The notes: a model not told the origin generated them from the sequence alone. DNA of 64,000 bases from Psychrobacter aquaticus CMS 56 (GCF_000471625.1 NZ_AUSW01000011.1:1-64000); one strand, 5' to 3'; shown: positions 49,883 to 60,405, counted from the stretch's first letter. Made by a program: numbers and translations.

Positions 49883-52495
49883 ATGAGTGAACATAAAATT
49901 GCCCCAGACAATATCGACATCGATGTCGACGTTTCAACGACTGTCGCAGAAGACAACGAACCAAACACTTCATCTGATAACACGTTAGATGCGGTGTCTG
50001 CCGATGTTAATGAGACTGATAGTGAGATTGATAGTGACGACAGTACAGCCAAAGACGATGCTACCGAAGACAATACCGTTGAAGACTATTTGCCCTTGTT
50101 GGCACTGCGCGACGTCGTCGTCTACCCACACATGCAAATTGCTTTGTTTGTCGGTCGTGCGCCATCGGTAAAAGCCGTTGAGCTGGCACAAGCAGAGTAC
50201 GGCAACAAAGTACTGGTTTTGGCTCAAAAAGACTCTTTAACCGAAGATATCGATCAAGACAATCTATACCAGTACGGTACGGTCTGCCGCATCGTCAGCA
50301 CCATGCCGCATGATAGCGATGAGAACTGCATCAAAGTATTGATCGAAGGTCAATATCGGGCGCGCGTCGATAATATTGAAAATCATGACGAGCTATTGAT
50401 GGCAAGCTTTGAGCGTGCCGACCTCGATATCAGTATGGATGAGAGCCAACAGAAAAACACCATCCAAGCGTTGACCAGCCTGTTTGAAAGCTATGCGGAT
50501 GCGCGTCTGCGTAATGCGCGTGAGCTAACTCGCGTGGCAAAACGTATTGATGATTTGCTTGAGTTGGTCTACTTCATCTCAACGCGTGTGTCGATGGACC
50601 TTGAAGTAAAACAGTCTTTCTTAGAAAAAAACGATATTAAAACGCATATCAATACCTTGACAGAATATCTGGTCAAGCAAAGCGCGGAACAAAATATCGA
50701 ACAAGACATCCAAGAAGCGGTTCGTCAGCAAATGGAAGACAATCAACGCGAATACTTCTTGAACGAGAAAATGAAAGCCATCAAAAACGAGCTGTCCGAT
50801 ATGAATGACGGCGCGTTCGATGGTGAAGATGATGTGGCGGAGCTTGAGCAGCGTTTAGAAGATGCGGATTTGCCAGAGGATGTCCGCAAAAAGGCAGAAC
50901 AAGAGATGAAAAAGCTCAAAATGATGCCGCCTGCATCGAGCGAATCATCTGTCGTACGTAACTATATTGAATGGATTTTGGATACACCGTGGAATGCAAC
51001 CACCAAGGTTTCAATCAATTTAGACAAAGCTAAAACCGTCTTAGATGAAGATCATTATGGCTTGCAAGATGTCAAAGACCGCATCTTGGAATATCTCGCC
51101 GTTCAATCACGCGTGAAAAAACTGCGTGGCCCTATTCTTTGTCTCGTTGGCCCTCCGGGTGTTGGTAAAACCTCATTGGGTGAGTCCATCGCGCGTGCAA
51201 CGGGTCGTAAGTTTGTGCGTATGGCACTTGGCGGCGTGCGTGATGAAGCGGAAATTCGTGGTCATCGCCGTACCTATATCGGTGCGATGCCGGGCAAAAT
51301 CGTCCAGTCACTGGCGAAAGTAGAAGTCAAAAACCCGCTGTTCTTATTGGATGAAATCGATAAGATGGCGCAAGACTTCCGCGGTGATCCAGCCTCAGCA
51401 TTGCTTGAAGTATTAGATCCGTCGCAGAACGACACCTTTAATGACCATTACTTAGATATGGACTTAGATCTGTCGCAAGTGATGTTTATCTGTACCGCCA
51501 ATAGCATGGATATTCCACCAGCGTTGCTTGACCGTATGGAAGTGATTCGTCTACCGGGTTATACCGAAGAAGAAAAAGTCAATATCGCGCAGAAATATCT
51601 GGTGCCAAAAGCGATTAAAAATAATGGTCTCAAAGAAGGTGAAATTGAGATTGTTGAAGCGGCATTGCACAGCATTGTGCGCAGCTACACTCGTGAAGCG
51701 GGCGTGCGTAACCTTGAGCGTGAAGTCAATAAAATTTGCCGCAAAGTGGTTCGTGGTTCAGTTGAAAATCATGGCGCGCGGGCCCCGAAAAAAGCAGAAC
51801 GTCAGCTGATCGTGGTCGATGACAAAAACATTGATGACTATCTAGGCGTGCATCAGTATGACTATGGTCTAGCTGAAGAAGCGCCTGAAATTGGTCGTAT
51901 CACTGGTCTTGCGTGGACACAGGTCGGTGGTGAGCTACTCACTATCGAAGCCGTCGCCATGAAAGGCAAAGGCGAGCTTAGCTTTACGGGCTCGCTCGGT
52001 GATGTGATGAAAGAATCTATTCGCGCTGCCATGAGCGTGGTACGTGCTCGCGGCGACAGCTTAGGTATCGATTACGAGACCTTCAAAACCACTGATGTCC
52101 ATGTGCACATGCCAGAAGGCGCAACACCGAAGGACGGCCCTTCTGCTGGTGGGGCGCTCACCACAGCGCTGGTCTCGGCTTTGACTGGTATCGCGATTCG
52201 TTCAGATATTGCCATGACAGGTGAGATTACCCTACGTGGTAAAATCCTACGTATCGGCGGTCTCAAAGAGAAGCTACTCGCGGCGCATCGCGGTGGTATC
52301 AAGCACGTCTTGATTCCAGCGACCAATGAACGTGACTTGGCTGATATCCCTGACAATGTCAAAGCAGGTCTAATCATTCAGCCAGTGGCGACGATTGACG
52401 AGATTCTAAAAGTGGCCTTGGTCACTATGCCAACACCGCTTAAACCTGCTAAAGTAACAGTTGATAAAACCTCAGGCAAAGCGCTGCGTAATTAA
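49883..52495 (+). CDS. lon: ATP-dependent protease Lon
   Basis: Lon degrades misfolded and regulatory proteins in the cytoplasm. From the ATG at 49883 (GAGGA 8 bases upstream) it has 870 residues, against 784 in E. coli. The extra length is mainly an acidic, Asp/Ser/Thr-rich N-terminus of about 65 residues before the family start YLPLLALRDVVVYPHM. Walker A GPPGVGKT is at about 423-430, Walker B FLLDEIDKM follows, and the protease dyad is Ser754 (PKDGPSAGG) with Lys797 (GGLKEK), 43 residues apart as in E. coli. Two earlier Met codons exist (49793, 49835) without good ribosome-binding sites. Confidence 0.96.
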   Translation: MSEHKIAPDNIDIDVDVSTTVAEDNEPNTSSDNTLDAVSADVNETDSEIDSDDSTAKDDATEDNTVEDYLPLLALRDVVVYPHMQIALFVGRAPSVKAVELAQAEYGNKVLVLAQKDSLTEDIDQDNLYQYGTVCRIVSTMPHDSDENCIKVLIEGQYRARVDNIENHDELLMASFERADLDISMDESQQKNTIQALTSLFESYADARLRNARELTRVAKRIDDLLELVYFISTRVSMDLEVKQSFLEKNDIKTHINTLTEYLVKQSAEQNIEQDIQEAVRQQMEDNQREYFLNEKMKAIKNELSDMNDGAFDGEDDVAELEQRLEDADLPEDVRKKAEQEMKKLKMMPPASSESSVVRNYIEWILDTPWNATTKVSINLDKAKTVLDEDHYGLQDVKDRILEYLAVQSRVKKLRGPILCLVGPPGVGKTSLGESIARATGRKFVRMALGGVRDEAEIRGHRRTYIGAMPGKIVQSLAKVEVKNPLFLLDEIDKMAQDFRGDPASALLEVLDPSQNDTFNDHYLDMDLDLSQVMFICTANSMDIPPALLDRMEVIRLPGYTEEEKVNIAQKYLVPKAIKNNGLKEGEIEIVEAALHSIVRSYTREAGVRNLEREVNKICRKVVRGSVENHGARAPKKAERQLIVVDDKNIDDYLGVHQYDYGLAEEAPEIGRITGLAWTQVGGELLTIEAVAMKGKGELSFTGSLGDVMKESIRAAMSVVRARGDSLGIDYETFKTTDVHVHMPEGATPKDGPSAGGALTTALVSALTGIAIRSDIAMTGEITLRGKILRIGGLKEKLLAAHRGGIKHVLIPATNERDLADIPDNVKAGLIIQPVATIDEILKVALVTMPTPLKPAKVTVDKTSGKALRN

Positions 52496-52528
52496 TAGAC
52501 TAATCATTAGTTAAATCTTAAGAAGTAG

Positions 52529-52565
52529 CAGCCGTTCATCACTATGATGGGCGGCTTTTTTTTGA
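52529..52565 (+). terminator. Terminator of lon
   Basis: GCCGTTCATC-actat-GATGGGCGGC hairpin (with G-T pairs) followed by eight T. Confidence 0.85.
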
Positions 52566-52635
52566 CAAAAATAAAAAACAATGTCTATAAAATACTATGA
52601 TATATTTCAGACAAATGTTTATTAATTAGAAATAC

Positions 52636-53691
52636 ATGATGTTAAATAGTCTACGGATTCCTCTAGTGATAATAAGCGCATTACTACCAGTCGCTTTATT
52701 AGGTTGCCAAACCAATAGCCTCAATCATCTAGCGCAAACCAGTACTGTCATCGACGATAAAAACTGGTCAGCTGATACGCCAATACCTAGGCTACTTCAA
52801 ACGCTCACCAAATATGAATGGCAATTGACCCACCTCAGTAATAATGATGGAAAAATCAACCCTTTTAATCATAAGCCACCATTGGTCATGAATGTGCGTC
52901 CCGATGCTTTGCTATTCCAAGAAGGCTGTCACCGCTATCAAGGTAATTTTAACGCTTGGCGACCCTTACCTTATCCTTACTCGCTACCTGATATGTCAGA
53001 TATGCCTGATAATTGTGATATAGCGACGAACAGCTCAGGTACAAGCAACTCAAATAAAGGCGAGGTTCAGCAAGCTTTAGATGTCGTATTTGCGCCCTAT
53101 TCAAATTCTTACTTTAGATTTGACCCTATATTGCCAAACAATCCGCTTTTCTCTAAAAAAGCATCGAAACAGATGAGGTTGACTACAGATAAAGGTAAAG
53201 TATTTATTTTTTCTGGTAGAGCAAAACCTATTAAGCAGACCTCAGGATTATCTATCACCAATGAGCTATTAGAACGCTATGACTGGCATCTTATACGCGC
53301 AACTGATGATACTAATACGTTGAGTCCTAAGCTTAATAATCCCAATGTGCCTATCACCGCAAGCTTTCGGCTCGATGCTCATAACCAAGGTGTTGGCTTT
53401 TTAACTGGATGTAATGGCGTTGGTGGGTCTTATGCTCTATCCACTAATCATACATTGCTGATCGGTGCATCGCCATCAACATTAATGGGATGTGGTGAGT
53501 TAGTGAATGGTATTGAAAACTACCTTGATCGCATTATGCATAACAGCACTAGCCAACTAACTTTGACTCATCCTGATAATAATCCAATAGCTGATTCTGT
53601 TAATGAAACAAAACCCAGTTACTTATTCACCCAAAAATTAGATTCTGGCGAAAGGTTAATTTGGAAAAATGAGGCAAAGAAAACATTGTAA
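52636..53691 (+). CDS. META-domain (HslJ-like) lipoprotein
   Basis: A 351-residue putative lipoprotein. The signal peptide ends in a lipobox (VALLGC, Cys about residue 24). Two halves look like META domains: a diverged first (YEWQLTHLSNNDGKINPF, FQEGCHRYQGNF) and a clear second (YDWHLIRATDD, FLTGCNGVGGSYAL, TLMGCGELVNGIENYL). META/HslJ proteins are linked to heat or envelope stress and have no known enzymatic role. The first of two adjacent ATGs was used; the start may be 52639. It lies after the lon terminator and before sodC. Confidence 0.75.
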   Translation: MMLNSLRIPLVIISALLPVALLGCQTNSLNHLAQTSTVIDDKNWSADTPIPRLLQTLTKYEWQLTHLSNNDGKINPFNHKPPLVMNVRPDALLFQEGCHRYQGNFNAWRPLPYPYSLPDMSDMPDNCDIATNSSGTSNSNKGEVQQALDVVFAPYSNSYFRFDPILPNNPLFSKKASKQMRLTTDKGKVFIFSGRAKPIKQTSGLSITNELLERYDWHLIRATDDTNTLSPKLNNPNVPITASFRLDAHNQGVGFLTGCNGVGGSYALSTNHTLLIGASPSTLMGCGELVNGIENYLDRIMHNSTSQLTLTHPDNNPIADSVNETKPSYLFTQKLDSGERLIWKNEAKKTL

Positions 53692-53873
53692 GTAATTTTC
53701 AAACCCATACGATACTTACATTTATTAACCGATTGTTGCGCTTTTGATGAATAGCTATGTTCTATCCTTCGCTATACTGAACTAATTGCGACATTGAGCA
53801 ATGTTTGCATATTTTAAATAAAATTATAGATAAGTATATTCATCATAATGATGGAACATAAATGGAGATAACA

Positions 53874-54431
53874 ATGAATAAGACGATGTTAGCAAGTGCC
53901 CTATTATGTGGTTCAGCTTTAGCAATGACTGGTTGTCAAACAGTAGAGAGCCAAATGCAAACAGGCAACCCTTTGAATCAACCTGTTTTAAAATCTACTA
54001 TCAATACCGTCACTGATAATAAAAGTGAAGTTGGACAAGTCTTTCTACGTCCAGTTGATGGCGGTGTACAGGTTTACGGCAAGCTTATGAATTTACAGCC
54101 AGGTAAGACCGTATCACTCCATATTCATGAGACTGGCAGTTGTGGCGATATGGGTAAAGCGGCAGGTGGCCACTTTAATCCAGACAACAAGCCTCATTCT
54201 AATCCAGATGACATGAATGGTCATGCGGGCGACTTGCCTAATTTGACAGCCAACGAAGACGGTGTCGCTACCATCAACTATGTGAATAAGAAAATCTCTG
54301 TCGCTGAGACAGGCAAATACAGCGTCAATCGCTTAGCCTTTATCGTACATAACGGTGTTGACGACTATAAGAGTCAACCCGCTGGCAACGCAGGTGATCG
54401 CGTCGCGTGTGGTATCATCGAAAAAGTCTAA
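53874..54431 (+). CDS. sodC: Cu/Zn superoxide dismutase, lipoprotein
   Basis: SodC removes periplasmic superoxide. From the ATG at 53874 (GGAG 7 bases upstream) it is 185 residues. The signal peptide ends with a lipobox (AMTGC), so the enzyme is probably membrane-tethered. Copper and zinc ligands are visible: HIHETGSCGDM, GGHFNPDNKPHSNP, NGHAGDLPNL and VHNGVDDYKSQPAGNAGDRVACG (given in parts), with both conserved Cys. An ATG at 53862 is possible but has no ribosome-binding site. Its stop is followed by a terminator shared with topA. Confidence 0.93.
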   Translation: MNKTMLASALLCGSALAMTGCQTVESQMQTGNPLNQPVLKSTINTVTDNKSEVGQVFLRPVDGGVQVYGKLMNLQPGKTVSLHIHETGSCGDMGKAAGGHFNPDNKPHSNPDDMNGHAGDLPNLTANEDGVATINYVNKKISVAETGKYSVNRLAFIVHNGVDDYKSQPAGNAGDRVACGIIEKV

Positions 54432-54465
54432 TAAGTTTCAAGATGAACGCTTAATTGCATAAAAA

Positions 54466-54503
54466 AACCCTCCTAGCCAAATGATATGGTTAAGAGGGTT
54501 TTT
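54466..54503. terminator. Bidirectional terminator sodC/topA
   Basis: AACCCTCCTAgCC-aaatgatat-GGtTAAGAGGGTT hairpin with A-run before and T-run after, between convergent genes. Confidence 0.85.
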
Positions 54504-54523
54504 TATTGTCGATAGAAAAACCG

Positions 54524-57178
54524 TTATTCTTCTACCCACTCGCCTTTACGCCAGTACACTCCCCAACGTGTGGCTTTTCCATTTTTTTCAGAGCCGATAT
54601 ATTGTTCCTTTTTCTTACGCGACCAGCGCAAAATTGTTGGATTACCGTCAGGATCTTCATCTGGCCCTGCAAATAAATACTGGAATTTATCTTCCATTTT
54701 GTCTTTGATTTCTCTTAGCTCAGCAAGCTTTGGTGGACGCGTCTCACGTACTTTTGGGAACTTAGACGCCGCTAAAAACATACCCGCTGCGCCTTCACGT
54801 AAAATGAAATAATCGTCATGCTTGGTTGATTTTAGCTCTGGTAGATGGATAGGATCCATACGTGGCGGTGCTGCTTCGCCTGTTTTTAGTACTTTACGAG
54901 TGTTGTCACATTTCTGACAAGCAAAGTAAGGGCCAAAACGTCCAGTCTTTAACTCCATTTGACCATCACATTTATTACAGTCAATGGTTGGGGCGTCTGA
55001 GCCTGGTACTTCAAACTTCCCTTCTTCTAAAATATAACCATCGCAATCAGGATTGTTACCGCAGATGTGCAGTTTGAGACCGCCATCGACGATATAACCA
55101 TTCATCGCTGTACCGCATTTCGGGCAGCGCTTTTTCTCCATCAAGTCTTTGACTTCTGCCGCTTCGTCATCGCCTTCCGGATCATCGAGATTGGCAAAAG
55201 CTTCGACTGGCATTAGGTTCTTGGTGCCTTTACAACGCTCTTTTGGCGGTAAGTTATAGCCAGTACAGCCTAAGAACACCCCTGTTGACCCTGTACGCAG
55301 CTGCATCGGACGATCACAAAGATCACAATGCACATCTGGTACGTCGGTCGGATCATTTGGACGCATGCCGTCTTTTTCTTTGGCGCGGTCTAGCGTTGTT
55401 TTGAATTCGCCATAAAAGTTATCAAGCACGTCTTTCCAGTTTTGCTCGCCTTCTGCCACGTGATCGAGCTTGTCTTCTAATGCCGCCGTAAAGGTATAAT
55501 CCATTAAGTCTGGAAAGCTGGCCGTCAATCTGTCAGTAACGATGTCACCCATTTTTTCGGCAAATAACCGTTTGTTTTCCAGCTTTACATAACCGCGATC
55601 TTGAATGGTCGAGATGATGGAGGCATAAGTCGATGGACGACCGATGCCTTTTTTCTCAAGCTCTTTTACCAAGCTGGCCTCAGTATAACGCGGTGGTGGC
55701 TTGGTAAAGTGTTGGCTCGGATCGAGATTATCTAGCGTTAATTGATCACCCTTTTTGACATCAGGTAATAAGGTATCGTCCGTCTTAGCAGGTGGCATCA
55801 CTCTGGTATAGCCATCAAATACCATGGTACGGCCGCGAGCTTTTAGCTCAACGTCATTTGCGCCAACGAACAAATTCACTGACAGGTACTTTGCAGGTAG
55901 CATCTGACAGGCCACGAACTGACGCCAAATCAGCTCGTAAAGACGTATGGCATCACGCTCAACGCCTTTAAGCTGCGTTGATTTCATGTTGACGTTGGAG
56001 GGGCGAATCGCTTCATGCGCCTCTTGTGCGCCTTGCTTATTGCCATAAAAATTGGGGTTTTCTGGCACGTATTTTGTGCCATAGCTGTCTTCGATATGAC
56101 CACGCACGGCAGCGAGCGCATCGCCTGACAAAAAGGTCGAATCGGTACGCATATAAGTGATGTGACCAGCTTCATATAAACGCTGTGCCAAAATCATGGT
56201 TTTCTTAACAGAGAAACCCAATCTGGTACTGGCCGCTTGCTGTAAAGTCGAGGTGATAAACGGCGCACTTGGACGAGATTGTGTGGGTTTTTCTTCTCGT
56301 TCTTTAACAATAAAGTCACTTGCTTTGAGGATGTCTAATACTTTATCCGTCTGCTCTTTGTTTACCAGCTTCAGCGTTTTGCCGCCTTGCTTGGTCGCCT
56401 CTAAACGGATACCGATTTGCTCAGCGTCTTTTTTGCTATTGGTGATATGAGTATCTGCATGAATCTGCCAATACTCTTCTGGAATAAAGGCGCGAATCTC
56501 ATGCTCACGCTCAACCACCAAACGCATGGCAACCGACTGTACGCGGCCTGCCGATAGACCGCGAGCGATTTTTTGCCACAGTAAGGGCGATACCATAAAG
56601 CCAACCACTCGGTCCAAAAAGCGCCTCGCTTGCTGGGCATTGACGCGGTCGATATCAAGCTTTGAGGGTTGTTTAAAGGCATTTTGAATGGCGGATTTGG
56701 TAATCTCATTAAAGACCACGCGCTGATATTTACTATCAGGGCCACCGATGACTTCTTTTAGATGCCACGCAATCGCTTCCCCTTCTCTATCCATATCCGT
56801 TGCGAGATAGATTTGGTCCGCGTCTTTGGCCAACGCTTTAAGCTCTTTGATGACTTTGGTCTTGTTGGGCAACACTTCATAAACTGCTGCCCAATCATGC
56901 TCTGGATCTACGCCCATACGACGTACCAATGCTTGTTGGGCTTTTTCTTCTTTGCTCAGAGTGTCATCTTTTTTGGCAACGGCGGTTTTTTTGGTGCTTT
57001 TGCTGGCACTGACTGGCAAATCACGGACATGGCCGATACTTGAGCGGACGATAAAGGCATCACCAAGGTATTTATTAATCGTTTTTGCCTTGGCTGGTGA
57101 TTCTACAATCACCAGAGACTTGCCCTTTGGACTGTCAGCAGTAGCTGCTGAACTTTTTTTAGTTGTGGTTTTTGCCAT
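54524..57178 (-). CDS. topA: DNA topoisomerase I
   Basis: TopA relaxes negative supercoils as a type IA enzyme. The TOPRIM start is [36 protein letters not shown] carries the acidic triad and [17 protein letters not shown] the catalytic Tyr. The C-terminus has three zinc-ribbon units: [13 protein letters not shown]...[14 protein letters not shown]...C and [21 protein letters not shown] (in parts), then a basic tail. From the ATG at 57178 it is 884 residues, near the 865 of E. coli. An ATG five codons upstream (57193) is equally possible; neither has a clear ribosome-binding site. Confidence 0.96.
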   Translation of the reverse strand: MAKTTTKKSSAATADSPKGKSLVIVESPAKAKTINKYLGDAFIVRSSIGHVRDLPVSASKSTKKTAVAKKDDTLSKEEKAQQALVRRMGVDPEHDWAAVYEVLPNKTKVIKELKALAKDADQIYLATDMDREGEAIAWHLKEVIGGPDSKYQRVVFNEITKSAIQNAFKQPSKLDIDRVNAQQARRFLDRVVGFMVSPLLWQKIARGLSAGRVQSVAMRLVVEREHEIRAFIPEEYWQIHADTHITNSKKDAEQIGIRLEATKQGGKTLKLVNKEQTDKVLDILKASDFIVKEREEKPTQSRPSAPFITSTLQQAASTRLGFSVKKTMILAQRLYEAGHITYMRTDSTFLSGDALAAVRGHIEDSYGTKYVPENPNFYGNKQGAQEAHEAIRPSNVNMKSTQLKGVERDAIRLYELIWRQFVACQMLPAKYLSVNLFVGANDVELKARGRTMVFDGYTRVMPPAKTDDTLLPDVKKGDQLTLDNLDPSQHFTKPPPRYTEASLVKELEKKGIGRPSTYASIISTIQDRGYVKLENKRLFAEKMGDIVTDRLTASFPDLMDYTFTAALEDKLDHVAEGEQNWKDVLDNFYGEFKTTLDRAKEKDGMRPNDPTDVPDVHCDLCDRPMQLRTGSTGVFLGCTGYNLPPKERCKGTKNLMPVEAFANLDDPEGDDEAAEVKDLMEKKRCPKCGTAMNGYIVDGGLKLHICGNNPDCDGYILEEGKFEVPGSDAPTIDCNKCDGQMELKTGRFGPYFACQKCDNTRKVLKTGEAAPPRMDPIHLPELKSTKHDDYFILREGAAGMFLAASKFPKVRETRPPKLAELREIKDKMEDKFQYLFAGPDEDPDGNPTILRWSRKKKEQYIGSEKNGKATRWGVYWRKGEWVEE

Positions 57179-57452
57179 ATTTGACGACACCATTGTATAA
57201 GTAAATTAAAAGAATATGATTAAATTAAAAGTAAGGATACATTCAGCAGCATGGCAGTTTATAATTGCTCAGCAAATTATTGTAATAATAGCTGCTTATA
57301 AAAATGGTTATAAAACAAACAATAACCATAAAATAAAGATATAGTTATAATGACGTTACACTGCTAAGTATTAAACTGTCAACTGTAAATGAATGAGCGT
57401 CTGCCAAAAGTGCTTGCATATTGTCTACTTATGGAGACTAAAAAACCATTTA

Positions 57453-58055
57453 CTACCTTACGGTATTTTTCTGCATTTGTAGGGCCCATTTTTCTAGGTT
57501 TTGTTTCAGCACCAGTAGGTCTGACTCGATCGCTTTTTGCTGATAAATGGGGTTGGTCGATGGTCGCACATAAGCGATATCTTCCCAATAAATGACAATC
57601 GTATTGGCCTTGGTCAATAAACCTTTAACAAACGGCTCAATACTGACTGGCAAATCTAGTGGCGCTTTGTCCAAAATGAAATTAGTCTTTTTTACAGCCG
57701 TATTGGTATGACTGTGAGTAGAACGAATGGCACTTGGAATATTGAGCTTGACATCGTCTTTGGTGGGATCTACAAAGCTGCTATCTGGTCGCCACTGTCC
57801 ATCAATCACTTGATAACGTGTGTGCGGCAGCTGTGTATTTTCTAACACCAAACAATATTGACCCATCATCCCGCGACCATACTCATTATCCTTGCCCTTT
57901 ATCCAATCAGGACAGCTAACGAGCTTTGGATTCAATTGCAAACGGCGCGCGGTCATACGCAGTTTATCCAAACGCTGGTCGATGCCGTTAGGCTTGAGCG
58001 CCATCATACTCCCTAATACGAATAGTACAATGATAACGCCAATCAATATTCCCAT
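57453..58055 (-). CDS. Conserved membrane-anchored protein, unknown
   Basis: A 200-residue protein with one N-terminal membrane helix (GILIGVIIVLFVLGSMMAL) and a soluble domain, probably facing the periplasm. It contains a Cys pair (VSCPDWIKG, GQYCLVLEN) and a DxWRPDSS-like turn (IDGQWRPDSSF), and ends with a helix (QNLEKWALQMQKN). I recall similar proteins in Moraxellaceae but no named family. Placed between topA and the DUF2799 gene, it may be a single-gene unit. The start site is weak. Confidence 0.65.
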   Translation of the reverse strand: MGILIGVIIVLFVLGSMMALKPNGIDQRLDKLRMTARRLQLNPKLVSCPDWIKGKDNEYGRGMMGQYCLVLENTQLPHTRYQVIDGQWRPDSSFVDPTKDDVKLNIPSAIRSTHSHTNTAVKKTNFILDKAPLDLPVSIEPFVKGLLTKANTIVIYWEDIAYVRPSTNPIYQQKAIESDLLVLKQNLEKWALQMQKNTVR

Positions 58056-58360
58056 AATGCTTTGGCCCTTTGATCGAAATAAAATAATGCTAAAAAAACC
58101 AACCGTGACTATCTAGGCCGTGTCCTAACAAGTAGATGCTATATAGAAGCTTATAATGAGCACGAACGATTAAAAATCAAGCAGGATAAATTGACCATCG
58201 TTGAAAACTCAGCCACTAGTTTTGGACTAATACTGCCATTTACGCTGGTAGATCAAATACTTGACTCAACTAAGAACAAGCCTAACCACAACATATAAAA
58301 AGTTGTCGACAGCAAAAAGTGCTATGATAAACCATAATTTTAAACGCGCGCAGGTTTATT

Positions 58361-58900
58361 ATGAATTATATTATTAGACTAAACTCATCGACTGCTGACT
58401 TGGCTAGCAAATTGACCAAGAATATGGTAGGTAAATCTGGCATTACTATATCGCTGATGGGCGCAGCAGTACTGGCTTTATCAGGCTGTGCAACGACCCA
58501 AAGCCTAACCCCGCAGCAGTGTCAAACCAGCAACTGGCAAGAAGTTGGCCTTGCGGACGGCTTACGTGGGCGTTCAGGTGCGTACTTTGGGCACTATGCC
58601 AATAGCTGCGCAAGTGTCGGTGGTGCTATGCCCAATCGCATACAGTGGGAACAAGGACGTCAGCAGGGTCTGAAGACTTACTGTACCGAGTTGAATGCCT
58701 ATAAGCTTGGCCGCGAAGGCTATGATTGGCAGCCCGTTTGTCCGCTCGAAGGTATTGAAAAGCTAGAAGAAGCTTACGCGCAAGGGCGCTACTATTATAT
58801 CCGCCAGCGTGATCTTGATTATCTACGTTCACCATACCCCTTTGGCTACGGAATTGGGCACTTTGGTTACGGCTATCGTCCATTTGGCTATGGCTGGTAG
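58361..58900 (+). CDS. DUF2799 lipoprotein
   Basis: A 179-residue lipoprotein with lipobox LALSGC (Cys about residue 42) preceded by an unusually long, Ser/Thr-rich N-terminal lead before the hydrophobic core. After it the DUF2799 pattern is visible: CQTSNWQEVGLADGLRG, QWEQGRQQGLKTYC and YKLGREGYDWQPVC. The C-terminal end is Gly/Tyr/Phe-rich (PFGYGIGHFGYGYRPFGYGW). A later Met (MVGKSGITIS, residue 22, or MGAAVLALSGC, residue 33) could be the real start, giving a more normal signal peptide. Function unknown. Confidence 0.75.
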   Translation: MNYIIRLNSSTADLASKLTKNMVGKSGITISLMGAAVLALSGCATTQSLTPQQCQTSNWQEVGLADGLRGRSGAYFGHYANSCASVGGAMPNRIQWEQGRQQGLKTYCTELNAYKLGREGYDWQPVCPLEGIEKLEEAYAQGRYYYIRQRDLDYLRSPYPFGYGIGHFGYGYRPFGYGW

Positions 58901-58967
58901 ACGCTAAATAAGAATATATGGGTGCGAATAAACACCTCTCTGCATTAGAGCTGCTTACAATAAAAGA

Positions 58968-58994
58968 AACCTCGCAAGGTTGCCCAAGCGAGGT
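58968..58994. terminator. Hairpin downstream of the DUF2799 gene
   Basis: ACCTCGC-aaggttgcccaa-GCGAGGT stem-loop; no good T-run follows on either strand, so a terminator role is weakly supported. Confidence 0.35.
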
Positions 58995-59139
58995 GGAAGG
59001 AGAGTTTCATCGTTCTGATTTTTCTTATTATTATCTTGGTAATTTTTCTATTGATAAGTTTACTGGTTTTTTTAATAAGCTTATTAGGACGTGTAACCGT
59101 TAAAGCATTTAGCTGTACATACTATCTTATTGGAAAAAG

Positions 59140-59541
59140 CTACTCATTAACAAAGGCGACCTTAGTCAGCCCAGCCTGACTGGTAGCCGCCAATACCTGA
59201 GCGACCGTGTCGTATCTACTGTCTTTGTCTGCGCGCAGTTGTACAGAAGGATTAGTACCAGCGGCGCTTTGCTCTTGTAGCCGTGTCTCAAGCTCTTCCA
59301 TACTAATCGGATCACTGTCCCAAAATATCCCTGCATCCTTGTCAATGCTGATTTGAATGGCTTCTGGTGGGGTTTCATTCACCGCTGCACTGGTTTTGGG
59401 CAAGTCTAATGGCACCGTCGGGTTTAGCACGGTCGCAGTCAATAAAAATATAATCATCAATACCAGCATGACATCGATAAGCGGAATGAGGTTCATCTCA
59501 TTCATACCGTGAACGTCATCATCACCCAATTGGAATGCCAT
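59140..59541 (-). CDS. exbD: Biopolymer transport protein ExbD
   Basis: ExbD is a proton-channel partner of ExbB that powers TonB. From the ATG at 59541 it is 133 residues, with the short cytoplasmic start MAFQLGDDDVHGMNEMNLIPLID (in parts), then a single membrane helix with the functional Asp at LIDVMLVLMIIFLLTAT, followed by a periplasmic domain ending in a QAGLTKVAFVNE strand. The frame opens slightly earlier at 59553 without need. Last gene of tonB-exbB-exbD, separated from exbB by about 100 bp. Confidence 0.94.
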   Translation of the reverse strand: MAFQLGDDDVHGMNEMNLIPLIDVMLVLMIIFLLTATVLNPTVPLDLPKTSAAVNETPPEAIQISIDKDAGIFWDSDPISMEELETRLQEQSAAGTNPSVQLRADKDSRYDTVAQVLAATSQAGLTKVAFVNE

Positions 59542-59643
59542 AATTACTCTCAATACGTTTGGTTATTCTTAATACAGCCAGCCCTTTGAGTTTACCGCTG
59601 ACTTTGTTTTTCCTTAACTGACAACCCTATTAAGTTATCATCA

Positions 59644-60324
59644 CTACAGCTGTGACGTTGAGCTACGATAGTGACTGGCTTGCTGAGAATCTTCTGTATT
59701 TGCGGTGTGTTCTTTGGCTACCTGAGCAGGAGCAGATTTGCTGGCTACTGACGACTTTGGAATAGCTGCCAGCTCAGCGGAGCTTGCCAAGAGATCGTGC
59801 GCACGGTCATTGGCTTGGTACATCACACGGCGGTTAATACGTACGGCAAGGTTATAAAACACGACCGCTGGAATAGCAACAGCGATACCAAGACCCGTCA
59901 TAATAAGTGCCTCACCGACAGGGGCTGCAACTTGCCCCAACCCTGCCTGTCCACTCATACCGATATTATGCAGCGCATGAAAAATGCCCCATACCGTGCC
60001 AAACAGACCAATGAATGGTGCAATGGCGGCCGTCGTACCGAGGATGGGCAATCCACGCTCGCTGGCAAAACGGTAACGACCAATATGCTTGAGCAAGGTC
60101 TGCTCGGTGATTAAACGCCGAGTAGCCGCATCTGACTCTATCAGCTCAGCCTGTTTAGTCTGAATTTTCTGACTCAAATCGTCTGCGACACTGCCAGCCA
60201 ATTTGCGACTTTGCAACACACGAATGATGCCAGTCACCCATGAAATAATGGATAAGGCTAAGAGCATAAAGAACAGGCTTTTTGTCACCATGTCGCTATA
60301 TTGCCAGTATTGCATAAAGTCCAT
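59644..60324 (-). CDS. exbB: Biopolymer transport protein ExbB
   Basis: ExbB forms the pentameric proton channel with ExbD. The 226 residues have three membrane helices (about 10-35, GIIRVL end; 105-130, GTTAAIAPFIGLFGTVWGIF; 150-180, GEALIMTGLGIAVAIPAVVF). The conserved ERGLPILGTTAA and GQVAAPVGEALI segments are present. A Gln/Ala/Ser-rich tail of about 35 residues follows. A strong AAGGAG precedes the ATG. Middle gene of the tonB operon. Confidence 0.95.
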   Translation of the reverse strand: MDFMQYWQYSDMVTKSLFFMLLALSIISWVTGIIRVLQSRKLAGSVADDLSQKIQTKQAELIESDAATRRLITEQTLLKHIGRYRFASERGLPILGTTAAIAPFIGLFGTVWGIFHALHNIGMSGQAGLGQVAAPVGEALIMTGLGIAVAIPAVVFYNLAVRINRRVMYQANDRAHDLLASSAELAAIPKSSVASKSAPAQVAKEHTANTEDSQQASHYRSSTSQL

Positions 60325-60405
60325 GTCAGACTCCTTGGTTTGTTATTTCATTACTATGACTTGATTATCTATTGCTTCGATATTACTTGATATATTGTGA
60401 CTTTA

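Noticed and set aside
58100..58330. Possible insertion-sequence remnant (CGTGTCCTAAC-like text)
   Set aside because: The same short motif recurs near 5182 (GTGTCCTT) and 35605 (TGTCCTAAC), but I see no transposase fragment or inverted repeats, so no IS is called.
58918..59103. 61-codon plus-strand frame after the DUF2799 gene
   Set aside because: No ribosome-binding site, odd composition, and it spans a hairpin; no support for translation.
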